Part shown: positions 58,700 to 58,813 of the stretch, in pieces | How positions within the stretch are numbered: position 1 is the stretch's first letter | How the letters are laid out: every line of letters starts with the position of its first letter | DNA from: Firmicutes bacterium UBA6806 | GTDB lineage: Bacteria > Bacillota > Clostridia > Peptostreptococcales > Acidaminobacteraceae | Direction: 5' to 3' | NCBI GenBank assembly: GCA_002452745.1 | Contig: DKFC01000079.1 | Location: 1 to 58,813, forward strand | DNA: 58,813 bases | Position numbers and translations under genes: made by a program | Notes under the pieces: model-generated | Databases searched by the model: none | What the model saw: the letters and a program-made list of their open reading frames with translations, nothing else | Told to the model about the DNA's origin: nothing

Positions 58700-58813
58700 T
58701 TTAAGTGGAAATAAGTGTGGATATTCATGTAGATATAGTTGTTATACCCGAAATTGAGTCATCCTCGTGATGATTTTATAAAAGATTTGGTTTTTCAGTA
58801 TTAATTTTTTTTC

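Noticed and set aside
1..58813. Mobile elements, prophage, CRISPR arrays or antiphage systems
   Set aside because: No transposase, integrase, terminase, Cas or toxin-antitoxin protein was recognised and no regularly spaced repeats were seen.

Overview
The window reads as chromosomal DNA of a low-to-mid GC anaerobic Bacillota (Clostridia) bacterium. Supporting signs are strong AGGAGG-type ribosome sites, T-box and cobalamin riboswitches, class III ribonucleotide reductase, sigma-54 promoters, lipoprotein substrate binders and an ANTAR regulator beside glnA. No phage, transposase, integrase, CRISPR array, rRNA or tRNA gene was seen. Genus cannot be fixed from this sequence alone.

Layout. 1-3.1 kb: end of an EAL protein, a DUF1697 protein, a soluble chemoreceptor behind a sigma-54 promoter, and a MarR/TrmO pair. 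3.1-6.9 kb: cobalamin riboswitch 1 and a BtuFCD-type ABC importer whose binding lipoprotein carries an N-terminal FMN-binding domain with a flavinylation motif. 7.0-11.4 kb: DUF1445, pxpA, pxpB, pxpC and DUF4392 genes, a likely D-glutamate/5-oxoproline salvage operon. 11.4-16.0 kb: cobalamin riboswitch 2, a 35-residue membrane peptide, an AspT-like transporter, sucC, sucD and a YitT protein. 16.0-18.5 kb: two NrdR boxes, cobalamin riboswitch 3 and nrdDG.

18.5-22.9 kb: a MerR-controlled aldo/keto reductase, a PilJ-like chemoreceptor and a TetR regulator. 22.9-32.6 kb: an iron block with Fur boxes, two AraC regulators, a YbtPQ-like heterodimeric ABC pair and a complete siderophore importer. 32.6-34.0 kb: trpS behind a Trp T-box. 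34.2-42.9 kb: an aminotransferase, a HAD phosphatase and YdcZ operon facing a Crp/Fnr regulator, a LysM protein with two flavinylation-like motifs, a TetR/GNAT pair, and phosphotriesterase-like and metallo-beta-lactamase-fold hydrolases.

43.0-48.1 kb: an amino-acid-sensing histidine kinase, a sigma-54 activator and a sodium:alanine-type symporter behind a sigma-54 promoter with paired upstream dyads. 48.7-54.1 kb: a nitrogen block of cytoplasmic histidine kinase, ammonium transporter behind a leader terminator, glutamine synthetase and ANTAR antiterminator. 54.2-58.8 kb: a possible small RNA, a GyrI-like protein, a 52-codon small reading frame, a BCCT transporter and a MATE exporter.

How it works together. 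Three cobalamin riboswitches within 13 kb tie B12 scarcity to corrinoid import, to succinate activation and C4-dicarboxylate or amino-acid transport, and to the B12-independent ribonucleotide reductase. The rest is largely sensing and scavenging of iron, amino acids and ammonium. The most unusual elements are the flavin-binding/BtuF fusion, the B12-controlled sucCD operon with its tiny membrane protein, the pxp cluster holding both halves of the D-glutamate cyclase domain pair, and the regulatory RNAs of the nitrogen block.
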